Shown: positions 5,047-13,571, counted from the first letter of the stretch. The stretch is DNA of 15,418 nucleotides from Geobacter sp. (GCA_003499925.1 DNRQ01000188.1:31298-46715), one strand, 5' to 3'. Translations and numbers: made by a program. The notes: generated by a model from the letters alone, not told the origin.

Positions 5047-7452
5047 ATGCCTTTCACCTTACAACCTGACTCTGATCCGATCTCCATCTCGCTTGGCGAA
5101 TTCGCCCTGCCGGTGCCGCGTACCGGAAGCATCGAAACTCACTCGGGCTATGGACGCTCCGCTGCCGAGGGACAGGAGATACATCTGCGGGTGCAGAAGA
5201 AACGGGCCAAGGCCGATCCGCTCTACCGGGCCGAGGTCGCGGTGACCCGCCTTTTCGAAAGGGAGGGATACCGGTTCCAGGTCAACGGGCGGATGGACGG
5301 TATCTTCAGGCATGATCCCCCGAAAATCGAGGAGATCAAAACCGCCTTCCATGTCGGCGATCTCAAGCGCCGGCTCGCCGGCACCCCGATGGACCATCCC
5401 TACTGCCTGCAACTGCTGAGCTACGGCTATTTTTACTGGCTGGAACACGGTGTCATTGCCGCGCTGAGCTTTCACCTGGTCTCATCCCGAAACGGCCACT
5501 CCGAGGAGCTGGCACTCGCTCTCGATCCGGCACTGTACGAAAAATGGCTGGAGCAGCGACTGGACGAACTGGTCCTGGAGGCCGGACAGGCGCGCAAGCG
5601 TGCCGCCAGGAGGAGAAGGATCGCCTCGGATTTCCCCTTTCCCTTTCCCAATCCGCGCCCGGGCCAGATCGAGCTCATGCAGGAGATCGGGGAGGGGATG
5701 GCGCAGGGGCGCCCCATGCTGATCCAGGCCCCGACCGGTCTGGGGAAAACCGTGGGGGTTCTCCATCCGGTGCTGAAGGAGGCACTGGGCCGGGGGCAGA
5801 CGGTGGTCTACGTCACCCCGAAAAACAGCCAGCATGCGGTAGCCGAGGATGCCGTCGAGCGTTTCCGGGATAGCGGTGTCAAGCTGCGCTCGCTCTCCAT
5901 CAGCGCCAAAAGCAAGATCTGCTTCAAGAACGAGCCGATTTGCACCCCCGATTACTGCGAATTCGCCCGCGACTACTATGCCAAGGTCGCCCGCCACGGC
6001 ATCGTCGATCTCCTCGCCAGGAAAAGAAAACTCAAGGCGCGCAGTTTCCGCGCTGTGGGGGAAGAGTTCCAGGTCTGCCCCTTTGAGCTGCAGATCGACT
6101 CTGCCAGGCTCTCCGACGTCGTCATCTGCGATTACAACTACGTCTTCGCTCCCCGCTCCGCCCTCGGGCGGGCGGCGGGGCTCGCGGTGGATCAGACCGG
6201 AAAGCCGAACCTTGTCATCGACGAGGCACACAACCTCCCCGCCCGCGCCATGGAGTACTATTCGCCCAGGCTCTCATCGAGCGTGCTCGAGGCGATGCGT
6301 GAAGAGATCGGCAAACTGCCCGCGCTGTTCCGGCGCGAGGCCGGGGAACTGCTGGAGGGATGCATCCGTACCGCGGCATCCTGCTGGAGCGCAAAGAGCG
6401 GCGCGCCGGTCAGGATCGAGCCGCCGATCGACCCTTTCCTGGAACAGGACGCCAAGCTGCGCGGCTTTTTGTCGCGCTACCTGGAGTCCGATCTGGAGAT
6501 ACAGCAGCAGGACCCGGTGCTGCGGCTCTGCTTCTACTGGTCGGAGTTCGCGCAGACCCTGGAACTCGCGGCAAGTTCCGAGAAACAGGAATTTTTCACC
6601 ACCTTTCATCCGCACCCGACCGGAGGGAGCGTCCGGATCACCTGCTGCGACGCCTCAGCGATGATCAGGGAGAGCTATGCCGGTTATCGGCAGGTGGTGG
6701 GATTCTCGGCGACGCTCAAGCCGTTCGACTATTACGCCAAACTGTCCGGGCTGGATCCGGAGGGGGTGAGGATGGCGGAGTTCCAGAGCCCTTTCCCGGC
6801 GCATCTGCGCAAGCTGCTGATCATCCCGCAGATCTCGACCAAATACGCCCAGCGCGAGCGCAACTACGCCAAGATCGCCGATGCGCTGCAAAGGATCACG
6901 GCGCTTCGAAGCGGCAACTACTTCGCGTTCTTCCCGAGCTTCGACTTTCTGGAGCGGGTGCTCGCCCTGTTTCAGGCGCCGCAGGGCTTTGCCGTGCTGA
7001 GGCAGGAGAGGAACATGAGGTCAGCCAGGGCTGAGGAGATTCTGGACCGGTTGCGGGCGCAGGATGGCGCCACCGTGGTCTTTGCCGTGCAGGGGGGGAC
7101 CTTTTCCGAGGGGGTGGACTACGCAGGGGAGATGGTGATCGGGGCCTTCGTGATCGGGCCGCCGCTGCCGAACTTCGACCTGGAGCGGGAGCAGATGAGG
7201 GAGTATTACCAGCGAAACTTCGGCGCCGGCTTCGAATATGCCTACACGATTCCCGCCATGGCCAAATCGATCCAGGCAGCGGGCCGGGTGATCCGCTCCG
7301 AGACCGACCGCGGCATCGTCATACTGATGGACAGCCGGTTCCTGGAATCGAGCTACAGCAGTTCAATGCCCGCTGACTGGTTCGGGTCGGAGGTCTCGGA
7401 ACTGGTCTCGGAGGCGATCCTGGCTGACCTCGCCGCGTTCTGGGCCACCTGA
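5047..7452 (+). CDS. PD-(D/E)XK nuclease fused to XPD/DinG-type Fe-S helicase
   Basis: The 801-residue product joins two modules. Residues 60-150 contain GRMDG (D84) and EIK (E96, K98) followed by a QLLSYGY helix, the pattern of PD-(D/E)XK nucleases of the Cas4/RecB type. From about 200 it is a superfamily 2 helicase: Walker A PTGLGKT (K234), four cysteines at 292, 299, 304 and 344 placed like the Fe-S cluster of XPD/DinG, DEAH at 392-395, and motif VI QAAGRVIRSE near 743-752. XPD/DinG enzymes unwind DNA 5' to 3', so this probably unwinds and cuts structured DNA in repair or replication, which is inference. The ATG at 5047 is chosen because conserved-looking sequence begins just after it. An ATG at 4972 is equally open; neither has a strong ribosome-binding site. 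It is the only plus-strand gene. Confidence 0.88.
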   Translation: MPFTLQPDSDPISISLGEFALPVPRTGSIETHSGYGRSAAEGQEIHLRVQKKRAKADPLYRAEVAVTRLFEREGYRFQVNGRMDGIFRHDPPKIEEIKTAFHVGDLKRRLAGTPMDHPYCLQLLSYGYFYWLEHGVIAALSFHLVSSRNGHSEELALALDPALYEKWLEQRLDELVLEAGQARKRAARRRRIASDFPFPFPNPRPGQIELMQEIGEGMAQGRPMLIQAPTGLGKTVGVLHPVLKEALGRGQTVVYVTPKNSQHAVAEDAVERFRDSGVKLRSLSISAKSKICFKNEPICTPDYCEFARDYYAKVARHGIVDLLARKRKLKARSFRAVGEEFQVCPFELQIDSARLSDVVICDYNYVFAPRSALGRAAGLAVDQTGKPNLVIDEAHNLPARAMEYYSPRLSSSVLEAMREEIGKLPALFRREAGELLEGCIRTAASCWSAKSGAPVRIEPPIDPFLEQDAKLRGFLSRYLESDLEIQQQDPVLRLCFYWSEFAQTLELAASSEKQEFFTTFHPHPTGGSVRITCCDASAMIRESYAGYRQVVGFSATLKPFDYYAKLSGLDPEGVRMAEFQSPFPAHLRKLLIIPQISTKYAQRERNYAKIADALQRITALRSGNYFAFFPSFDFLERVLALFQAPQGFAVLRQERNMRSARAEEILDRLRAQDGATVVFAVQGGTFSEGVDYAGEMVIGAFVIGPPLPNFDLEREQMREYYQRNFGAGFEYAYTIPAMAKSIQAAGRVIRSETDRGIVILMDSRFLESSYSSSMPADWFGSEVSELVSEAILADLAAFWAT

Positions 7453-7454
7453 AC

Positions 7455-7500
7455 CCCATCCCCACCCTGTCCCTCCCCTAGAAGGGGAGGGGAGTTAGGA
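7455..7500 (-). repeat. C/G-rich palindromic repeat between convergent genes
   Basis: The reverse complement matches the unit at 283-326 in its hairpin and in its G-rich tail. It fills the 52-base gap between the convergent helicase and histidine kinase genes. Confidence 0.6.
7471..7491. terminator. Possible bidirectional terminator hairpin
   Basis: A 9-bp stem, CCCTCCCCT with AGGGGAGGG, closes a 3-base loop. It lies between the stop codons of the helicase (7452) and the histidine kinase (7505), and a short T4 run follows on the plus strand at 7502-7505. The T-run is short and about 10 bases away, so termination is plausible but not certain. Confidence 0.45.
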
Positions 7501-7504
7501 CTTT

Positions 7505-9370
7505 TCAAACCACTATCCTGAATTCCGCACCGTTTCCCACGTTACGCACGGTGAGGGTTCCTCCCATGCTTTTCTCGATGATGGTCTTGCACATGAAAAG
7601 GCCGATGCCGGTTCCCTGCTCGGGACCCTTGGTGGTGAAATACGGCTCGAAGATTTTGTCCTTGATCTCCTCGGGGACGCCGCCGGCGTTGTCGGTGATG
7701 CTCACTGCCGTCTTGCCCCCTTCCGAGGAGAGCTTGATGCTGATGAGCGGGGTTGCCGCCTCACTGGCTATCAAGGCGTCCCGCGCGTTGATCAGGATAT
7801 TGAGCAGCACCTGGACGAATTCGTTTAGATAGCCGTGTACCACGGGATCGCCGCTCTGGAGCACTTCGGTGCGGATCCCGTGCATCTGGAAGCTCCCGCC
7901 CAGCAGGGAAAGTGCTTTTTCCAACGGCTCGAGTACCCTGAAATCCACCTTTACCTTGTCCGGCTGATAAAAGTACCTGAAATCGTCGATGGTTTTCGAC
8001 ATCTGACGGATGATCTCCAGGGTTCTCTTGATGTTGGCCTGGATGAACTCGTCGCCGAGTTCCCCCCTTTTATTGGTCATGAGCAGATCCTGCGCCAGAA
8101 GAGCCAGCATGTTGAGAGGCTGGCGCCATTGGTGCGCGATGTTGCTGATCATCTCTCCCATGACTGCCTGCCGCCCCTGAAGTATCATTATCCTGTCCTT
8201 CTGACGCAACTCATCGACCGCTTCCTTGACACGCTGCTCCAAAGCCTGGCTCAGCTGCCGGTATTTTTGCTCACTCTCCCGAAGCGCCTCTTCCCCCCTC
8301 TTGCGGTTGGTGATCTCCTCGGCCATCCCTTCATATAGGAGCTCCTGTCCGGCATTGCCGGGCACCAGGCGCATGTTGAGCGAGACCCAGATGATGCTGC
8401 GGTCCTTGCGATACATCCGGGCCTCGAACCCCTCCACCTTGCCGTGTGCTGCGATTTGCCTCATCAGCTCCGCATGATATTGCGGCTCCACGTAAAGCTG
8501 CTGTCCGATGTCCATGACTTCCGTCATCAGTTCCAGTGGCGAGGCGTAGCCCAGCATCTGCGCCAGCGCGGGATTGGCGTCCAGGTACCTTCCTTCGGGG
8601 GTCCTTTGGAAGACCCCCTCCGCGGCGTTTTCAAAGATGCTGCGGTACTTGGCCTCGGCACGGCGTTCCATTTCCCGTGCGTTCTCCATCCTTATGAAGA
8701 AGATGCGGTTTTCTATCAGCGACGAGACAAGCCCCACCAGGTTCCCCATGCTGAGCAGCGAACCGGGATTTTCGTCGACTCTTCGGTAGAAACCGGCATT
8801 CTCCAGGGAATTTCCGACGACCAGCAGGGCATGGGCGGCATGAGGGTGCGAACGGTAGCCGAGAGGATAAAGGAAAAACTCGGTCATCAGCAGCTTGGCG
8901 CAGCAGCCGAAAAGTAGCGGTTCTTCCGAGCCGGCTTTGCAGATCAGATATTCCCGGCCGTCCGTCAGGGGGGAGAGGCAGGGGGCGTCCTGCTCAATGG
9001 TGAGTTCCGCAACGAGGTTTTTTTCCGACGGCTGGTAGTAGCCGTCCAGGGCACAGACACAATAATTCCCGTTTTCCTCCTCTCTGCGGAGAAAAACGGC
9101 TCTCTCGTACTCTAAATGCTGAATTACGTAGGAGACGGTTTCCTGGAAGATCTCTTCGATATCGAGGATTCCGTTGAGCCTTCTGTTCAACTCGTAGAGT
9201 TCCTTATACTCCTTCAGTTGGGCGTCGAGTTCCTGCTGGTATTCGTAGAGCTTTCCCTCGGCCCGGATCAGGCGTTTGACCTGTTGGGAGAGAGCCTCTT
9301 TTTCCCGAAGCAGCGTCTCGATGCTGAGATCCTCCGGGAGATGATCCGTCGTTGCACCATCTTTTTTCAT
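7505..9370 (-). CDS. Soluble GAF/PAS sensor histidine kinase
   Basis: The 621-residue protein has an N-terminal coiled coil (about 20-65), a GAF-like region (70-225), a PAS domain with PAC tail (240-355), a second short coiled coil (360-395) and a kinase core. The H-box is NIAHQWRQPLN with the phosphorylated H413. The ATP-binding part has the N-box LLNILINARDAL (near 523-533), DNAGG (560-564), FEPYFTTK and GTGIGL (586-591). No membrane segment is present, so it senses a cytosolic signal or a partner protein. HQWRQPLN kinases are common in Geobacter. The ATG at 9370 is 19 bases beyond the stop of the FIST gene, so the two are probably co-transcribed and the FIST protein may supply the signal. 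The ribosome-binding site is weak. No response regulator is encoded in the window. Confidence 0.9.
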   Translation of the reverse strand: MKKDGATTDHLPEDLSIETLLREKEALSQQVKRLIRAEGKLYEYQQELDAQLKEYKELYELNRRLNGILDIEEIFQETVSYVIQHLEYERAVFLRREEENGNYCVCALDGYYQPSEKNLVAELTIEQDAPCLSPLTDGREYLICKAGSEEPLLFGCCAKLLMTEFFLYPLGYRSHPHAAHALLVVGNSLENAGFYRRVDENPGSLLSMGNLVGLVSSLIENRIFFIRMENAREMERRAEAKYRSIFENAAEGVFQRTPEGRYLDANPALAQMLGYASPLELMTEVMDIGQQLYVEPQYHAELMRQIAAHGKVEGFEARMYRKDRSIIWVSLNMRLVPGNAGQELLYEGMAEEITNRKRGEEALRESEQKYRQLSQALEQRVKEAVDELRQKDRIMILQGRQAVMGEMISNIAHQWRQPLNMLALLAQDLLMTNKRGELGDEFIQANIKRTLEIIRQMSKTIDDFRYFYQPDKVKVDFRVLEPLEKALSLLGGSFQMHGIRTEVLQSGDPVVHGYLNEFVQVLLNILINARDALIASEAATPLISIKLSSEGGKTAVSITDNAGGVPEEIKDKIFEPYFTTKGPEQGTGIGLFMCKTIIEKSMGGTLTVRNVGNGAEFRIVV

Positions 9371-9389
9371 AATGCACCAAGGGACAGGC

Positions 9390-10580
9390 TCAGTACACGG
9401 CGGCGACGATAGCCGTGAAATTATGGATGCAGTTGAAACTTGAGATCGGTCCGATCTCGCCGTAGGTGTAAAAACCGATCCAGGGGAGATCCGCGCCGAC
9501 ATCTTCCTGGAGCGATCTCAGCAGCTCGATCTTCTCCTGCTCCCTGAAGACGACCTTTCCCCGGCCCATGCACTCGAACTGCATCACCAGCTTCGGCCTG
9601 GCTGCGCCGGTCTTCTCCTTGATCTGCCGGGAGATGTCCCGCAGCCCCTGCCGGATCAGGTCCTTGTCCCGGCGCACGATCCAGAGCTCGGTCCCGTCCG
9701 TTACGTCGGATTGAATGGTCACATACCCTTCGCGGTCGTCCTTGTCCATCATGTAGCGGACGAAGAACTCGCCGTAGGCCTTCCTGATATGCTCCGGCGT
9801 CTTGAAGCCGAGGCAGAGGTTGAGGGTCATCTTGTTCCACTGGCTCTCTGAGCCCTCCTCGACGTAATCCTTCAGGGCTTCCAGCGCGGGGACGCCGTCG
9901 ATCTCGTAGATGATGTTCCCCTTGCTGCGGGTGATGGTGCGTTTGGTGCCGATCGGGACGCAGCCGTGGCTGACGCCCCAGGCGACCTTGCCGTTGCCGG
10001 TCATCAGCACGCAGGACATCCCCTGGGAGATCACCTGGTCGTCATGATACTGGTAGGTTTTCCGGGTGGCCCAGTTGTCGGCAGCCAGACCGCCGAAAAG
10101 CGGGAGCGGCGTTTCACGCTGGAGCGATTTCTCGAAGGCGGCGCGGAAGGGATCGAAATCGAAGACCAGGCCGTCGACAAAAAGGAAGCAGGCGATGCTG
10201 TCCGGCGCCAGCAAGGGCTGGAGCTCCGCAGCCAGGCGCTGGCCCGCCAGATCGACTCCGACCCCGATATCCTTGATCTGGACGTTGGCAAAGCTCAGTT
10301 CGTCCGAGGCGATCGCCATGACGCAGACGCCGAAGTTGGTTTCGGCAACCATCCCCTGCGTGATGATCCCCTCGCCGGAGCAGCCGCTCAGCGGAGCCCC
10401 CGAGGTCGCCTCCCGTATGGCGTGGATCAGCACCTGCTGGTTGTACCCGATGGTAGCAAAGACAAAGACGAAGTCCGGCCTGGTGATATTGCCCTGCTGC
10501 AGAGCCTTGAGAGCCGCCTCTTTCCCGGCATCAACGGGGTTTTTCTGAAGGCTGTAACCCACTCCTACCGACGTTCCCAT
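9390..10580 (-). CDS. FIST N/FIST C domain sensor protein
   Basis: The 396-residue protein fits a FIST N plus FIST C architecture: FIST N about 30-220 (features SGCSGEGII and LFGGLAADNW) and FIST C about 230-375, ending in the FYTYGEIGP motif. FIST domains are predicted small-ligand sensors, proposed to bind amino acids, and occur in signal transduction. No transmembrane segment is seen, so it should be cytosolic. AAGGAG lies 5 bases before the ATG at 10580. It is followed after 19 bases by the histidine kinase gene, suggesting a two-protein signalling unit in which the FIST protein senses and the kinase transmits. That link is inferred from gene order. An extended -10 promoter lies at 10693-10701. 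Confidence 0.92.
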   Translation of the reverse strand: MGTSVGVGYSLQKNPVDAGKEAALKALQQGNITRPDFVFVFATIGYNQQVLIHAIREATSGAPLSGCSGEGIITQGMVAETNFGVCVMAIASDELSFANVQIKDIGVGVDLAGQRLAAELQPLLAPDSIACFLFVDGLVFDFDPFRAAFEKSLQRETPLPLFGGLAADNWATRKTYQYHDDQVISQGMSCVLMTGNGKVAWGVSHGCVPIGTKRTITRSKGNIIYEIDGVPALEALKDYVEEGSESQWNKMTLNLCLGFKTPEHIRKAYGEFFVRYMMDKDDREGYVTIQSDVTDGTELWIVRRDKDLIRQGLRDISRQIKEKTGAARPKLVMQFECMGRGKVVFREQEKIELLRSLQEDVGADLPWIGFYTYGEIGPISSFNCIHNFTAIVAAVY

Positions 10581-10614
10581 GAAGACTCCTTACCTGGCTT
10601 ATACAGAAACTGGT

Positions 10615-10631
10615 CCGGTGCCTGGCACCGG
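10615..10631. promoter_or_regulatory. Perfect interrupted palindrome upstream of FIST gene
   Basis: CCGGTGCCTGGCACCGG has 8-bp perfect arms around one central base. It sits between the predicted -10 (10698-10693) and the FIST start codon (10580), so it could be a repressor operator or a small leader hairpin. No regulator gene is adjacent. Confidence 0.45.
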
Positions 10632-10692
10632 CTGTTGCGATCGGAAAAAACAGCGTGATAGGCTATATAGGATATGCAACCAGAAAATGGAA

Positions 10693-10701
10693 ATTATAGC
10701 A
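10693..10701 (-). promoter_or_regulatory. Extended -10 promoter for the FIST-kinase unit
   Basis: On the minus strand, TGCTATAAT (TGn plus a perfect -10) lies about 110 bases upstream of the FIST start. No good -35 hexamer is visible at the right distance, which is common for extended -10 promoters. It would give a 5' leader of about 105 bases including the palindrome at 10615-10631. Confidence 0.5.
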
Positions 10702-10754
10702 ATGGAAACGTAAAAGGCACCTTTCCGATCGGTCTTTATTGAACCGTTGCCTCG

Positions 10755-11756
10755 CTAATATCCCTCCAGGGTAAAGCTGGTAAAGACGATCTTCCAGGTG
10801 ACGATGACGGTAAAAAGAAGGTACGAGAGCACCGATACCGCGGCGAGCTTTCGCTGCACACCCGGGAGAATCTCCTGGAGACTCTTTTTCTTCCGGTACG
10901 GCTGGAGCAGCCCGACCCCCACTCCCGTTACCGTCCCTGCCAGCAAAAGGGCATATAGCGGATATCCGACATAGCCATATTCCTTCTGCAAAATGCAAAA
11001 GGGGCAGTGGTGCGAAGGCATTTCGTAGAAATAGAGCGAAATGAAGGAGATGATGGCGGCAATCGATACCGCAAAGCTGATTCCGCTCAAAATGCCGACC
11101 AGATATGCCCCCTTGCGCTGCAGCCAGAACCTTGCACCGGCCGCAAACGTTACCAGCATGCAGCCGTAGAAGGCGATCTGCATCGGATTGCTCGGCACCG
11201 CTACAATTTCGGAGGCAATGCCGCGCGCGCTCTGACTGAAAAGGGCTCCGCAGCAGGAAGTGATGATGTCCGGCGTGAGTTTCAGGAAAAAGCTCCCCTG
11301 CACCACGCTCTCCGCCAGCACGAACGGGGCGGCGACCAGCAGCAGCAGGTATTTGGCGCGGATCAGCGGGTAGTCATAACCCAGGTTGTCGGCGTGATTG
11401 AGGATCAGCCAGAGGCCTGCCAGGATGAAGGTGACCACCTTGAGCAGCAGGGTCGGGTAGCCGAAGCCGTTCACCGTGAGCGTCCCCACGGCGCACATCG
11501 CCCCCACGAACAGATGGCAGATGCTGTCGGCGGTCTGGATGAACAGGAACAGCGAGACCAGTTGAAAGACGAGGAAATAGCTGATGATGGTGGAGATCAG
11601 GTAGGTCCGGCGCTCCAGGGAGAGTTGCAGTTCGCTGCCGCTGGCGATATCCCAGCGGCGCAGGATCAGGATCCCGTAGCAGGCGGCGTAGAGCGTCATC
11701 AGGCTGATCAGCAGGGACGAGAAAAAGAGCGCCAGAATGCTCGGGTGGAGCATCAT
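10755..11756 (-). CDS. Polytopic membrane protein with periplasmic-type CPFC motif
   Basis: The 333-residue protein is very hydrophobic, with about eight or nine membrane segments (for example near 7-32, 53-75, 101-120, 135-155, 192-212, 217-244, 263-284 and 304-326). HHCPFC at 249-254 sits at a membrane edge and recalls the CxxC of VKOR or DsbB-type thiol oxidoreductases, though the overall fold does not obviously match either. A vicinal cysteine pair, SCCG at 167-170, and C80 and C88 are further possible redox or metal ligands. It starts inside an ATGATG that overlaps the TGA of the ATPase gene, so translation is coupled; ATG at 11753 is an equal alternative. As the last gene of the copper/thiol operon it may pass electrons or metal across the membrane. 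The function is inferred, not known. Confidence 0.8.
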   Translation of the reverse strand: MMLHPSILALFFSSLLISLMTLYAACYGILILRRWDIASGSELQLSLERRTYLISTIISYFLVFQLVSLFLFIQTADSICHLFVGAMCAVGTLTVNGFGYPTLLLKVVTFILAGLWLILNHADNLGYDYPLIRAKYLLLLVAAPFVLAESVVQGSFFLKLTPDIITSCCGALFSQSARGIASEIVAVPSNPMQIAFYGCMLVTFAAGARFWLQRKGAYLVGILSGISFAVSIAAIISFISLYFYEMPSHHCPFCILQKEYGYVGYPLYALLLAGTVTGVGVGLLQPYRKKKSLQEILPGVQRKLAAVSVLSYLLFTVIVTWKIVFTSFTLEGY

Positions 11757-12439
11757 GCGCTGATCCCCTGGCTGACCACCTGGCCGTCCCGCATCTCCAC
11801 CACCCGGTCGGCAAGCTCCGAGTCGTAGACGATCGGGTCGTGGCTGGCCAGGATGATGGTGCTCCCTTTGGCCTTCAGATCCGCCATGATGCCGATAAAT
11901 TCGTGCGCCAGCCTGGTGTCCAGGTGTGCGGTCGGTTCGTCGGCGATGATGACCGTCGGGTTGTTGATCAGCGCACGGGCAATCGCCACCCGCTGGGCCT
12001 CGCCGCCGGAGAGCCATTCCACCTTGGCGTCGGCCCGTTTTTCCAGGTTGAACATCTCCAGGGCCGCCAGGGCCCTGCGGCGCAGCAGGGAAAACTTCTC
12101 CCCGGTGGGGTAGGCGGGGGCCATGACGTTTTCCAGGGCGGAGATTCCCTTGATCAGGTTGAACTGCTGGAAGACGAAGCCGAAGGTGGAGCGGCGGATC
12201 TCGGTCAGGAAGCGCTCCGGCAGGCTGGTGATCTCGCGGTCGTTGAGAAAGATGCGCCCCGTGGTGGGGCGGGACATGCAGCCCAGCAGGGCGAGCAGGG
12301 TGGTCTTGCCGGAACCGCTCGGTCCCTTCAGGACGGTCGTTTCGTGCAGCCGGATGTCGAGGGAGACCCCGTGCAGCGCGGTGAACTCGCTGGGGCGTCC
12401 CGCGTTGAATACCTTGCTGATGTCGCGTGCCGATATCAT
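11753..12439 (-). CDS. LolD/MacB-type ABC transporter ATPase
   Basis: The 228-residue protein has Walker A GPSGSGKT (39-46), a Q-loop at FVFQQFN (88-94), signature LSGGEAQR (143-150), Walker B VIIADEP (163-169) and the switch histidine in ASHD (H200). The length and the FVFQQFNLI pattern fit the MacB/LolD/FtsE group, which pairs with FtsX-fold permeases. The ATG at 12439 has GAGGA overlapping the permease stop, 7 bases away, so it is coupled to that gene. An in-frame ATG at 12499 lies within the permease gene and is rejected. It should energise the permease encoded just upstream. Confidence 0.93.
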   Translation of the reverse strand: MISARDISKVFNAGRPSEFTALHGVSLDIRLHETTVLKGPSGSGKTTLLALLGCMSRPTTGRIFLNDREITSLPERFLTEIRRSTFGFVFQQFNLIKGISALENVMAPAYPTGEKFSLLRRRALAALEMFNLEKRADAKVEWLSGGEAQRVAIARALINNPTVIIADEPTAHLDTRLAHEFIGIMADLKAKGSTIILASHDPIVYDSELADRVVEMRDGQVVSQGISA

Positions 12440-12446
12440 AAATTCC

Positions 12447-13571
12447 TCAACGCATGACCGAATCGGGGTCGATGATTGCCGCCCGCCAGGAGGGGACAAT
12501 GGTGGTGACGGTGTAGGGGACCACGGTCAGGAAGAAGAGCGCCGAGATCTGGCCGAAGTCCAGGAACGGGGTCAGGCGGAAGGCAGGGTAGAGGGTTGAC
12601 CACCCCTTGAGCACCGGCGCGAAGAGCGGCGACGAGGTCAGGAAGACATGGGCGTAGGCCAGGATGATCCCCGCCAGGAAGGCGGTGAGCGAGACGACGC
12701 TCCCCTCCCAGAATTTCATCATCAGGATGTCGGAGGTTTCCCAGCCGATCGCCTTGAGGATGCCGATCTCCTTGCGCTCCTCGGCGGAAAGGCCGGTCGC
12801 CTTGTCCCAGGCGAAGATGACGAAGGCGAGGGCCGCGGCGCTGAAGATGACGATCAGGAGCCCCGAGCGCCATCCGAAGAGCGCGTCGTAGGTGCGCAGG
12901 ATCTCGCTGCGCAGGATGGGTCGGGTGTCGGGATGGAGCCGGGTGATCTTTTCGGCGATGGTGGCGTACTCCCTGGGATTGCGCACCCGCAGGGCGAGAT
13001 CGATGGCCTGGTCGGCGGGGAGGCCGGAGAAGTCGCGGTAATCCTCTTCCGAGAGCAGGATCAGGTCGCTGGTCAACAGCTGCGACTCGTCGGAAAGGAT
13101 CTCCCTGATGGTGAAGCTGCGCGGAAAGCCGTCGTGCCCGGTGAAGGCGATGATGTCGTCGGGACTGGCGTCGCGGATTTTGGCGATGCCGCTGCCGATA
13201 TCGATGCTGCCGGTGGGCGGCGCATTCTCGGCCGGCACCGAAAGGGTGTAATTGGCCTGAAACACGCTGTCATACTGGTAGCCCCACAAGCGCGGCCGCA
13301 CCGAGATGACTCCGTTTATCTTGCCGATGCTCTCTCCCCAGGCAACGGGAATCGGGTGAAAGCGTCCGGTCTGGCTGCGCTGCACGATGATCTCGGGGGC
13401 ATCCTTGAGCACCAGTGCCGCCTCGCGCTTCAAGGCGTAGGTGAAAAACAGCACCGAGGCGAGCACGAAGATGACCAGGGTGTAGACCAGCAACAGCGCG
13501 CCGTTCTTACCCTTGCGTCTCATGAGCGAAGAGAGGGTGAAATCGATGATGTGTCTTTGGCGTTCAATCAC
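12447..13571 (-). CDS. FtsX/MacB-type ABC transporter permease
   Basis: The 374-residue protein has one membrane segment near the N-terminus (24-46), a large periplasmic domain (about 50-235), and three C-terminal segments (238-255, 294-310 and 341-361). The ERKEIGILKAIGW motif (265-277) between the second and third segments is typical of FtsX-fold permeases. It starts with GTG at 13571, overlapping the end of the small membrane-protein gene by 8 bases. Such permeases are usually mechanotransmission machines that act on periplasmic partners or lipoproteins and seldom carry solute across the membrane. Candidate partners here are the NosL-like protein and the TlpA-like lipoprotein of the same operon. 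Confidence 0.92.
   Translation of the reverse strand: MIERQRHIIDFTLSSLMRRKGKNGALLLVYTLVIFVLASVLFFTYALKREAALVLKDAPEIIVQRSQTGRFHPIPVAWGESIGKINGVISVRPRLWGYQYDSVFQANYTLSVPAENAPPTGSIDIGSGIAKIRDASPDDIIAFTGHDGFPRSFTIREILSDESQLLTSDLILLSEEDYRDFSGLPADQAIDLALRVRNPREYATIAEKITRLHPDTRPILRSEILRTYDALFGWRSGLLIVIFSAAALAFVIFAWDKATGLSAEERKEIGILKAIGWETSDILMMKFWEGSVVSLTAFLAGIILAYAHVFLTSSPLFAPVLKGWSTLYPAFRLTPFLDFGQISALFFLTVVPYTVTTIVPSWRAAIIDPDSVMR

Noticed and set aside
10620..10640. Possible sigma54 promoter on the plus strand (TGGCAC followed by TTGC)
   Set aside because: The spacing between the two elements is one base too long for a -24/-12 promoter, no plus-strand gene lies downstream, and the TGGCAC is part of the palindrome at 10615-10631.
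10663..10998. Minus-strand frame of 111 codons overlapping the end of the CPFC membrane-protein gene
   Set aside because: It lies in a different frame from the membrane protein, and its C-terminal part overlaps the FIST promoter region.
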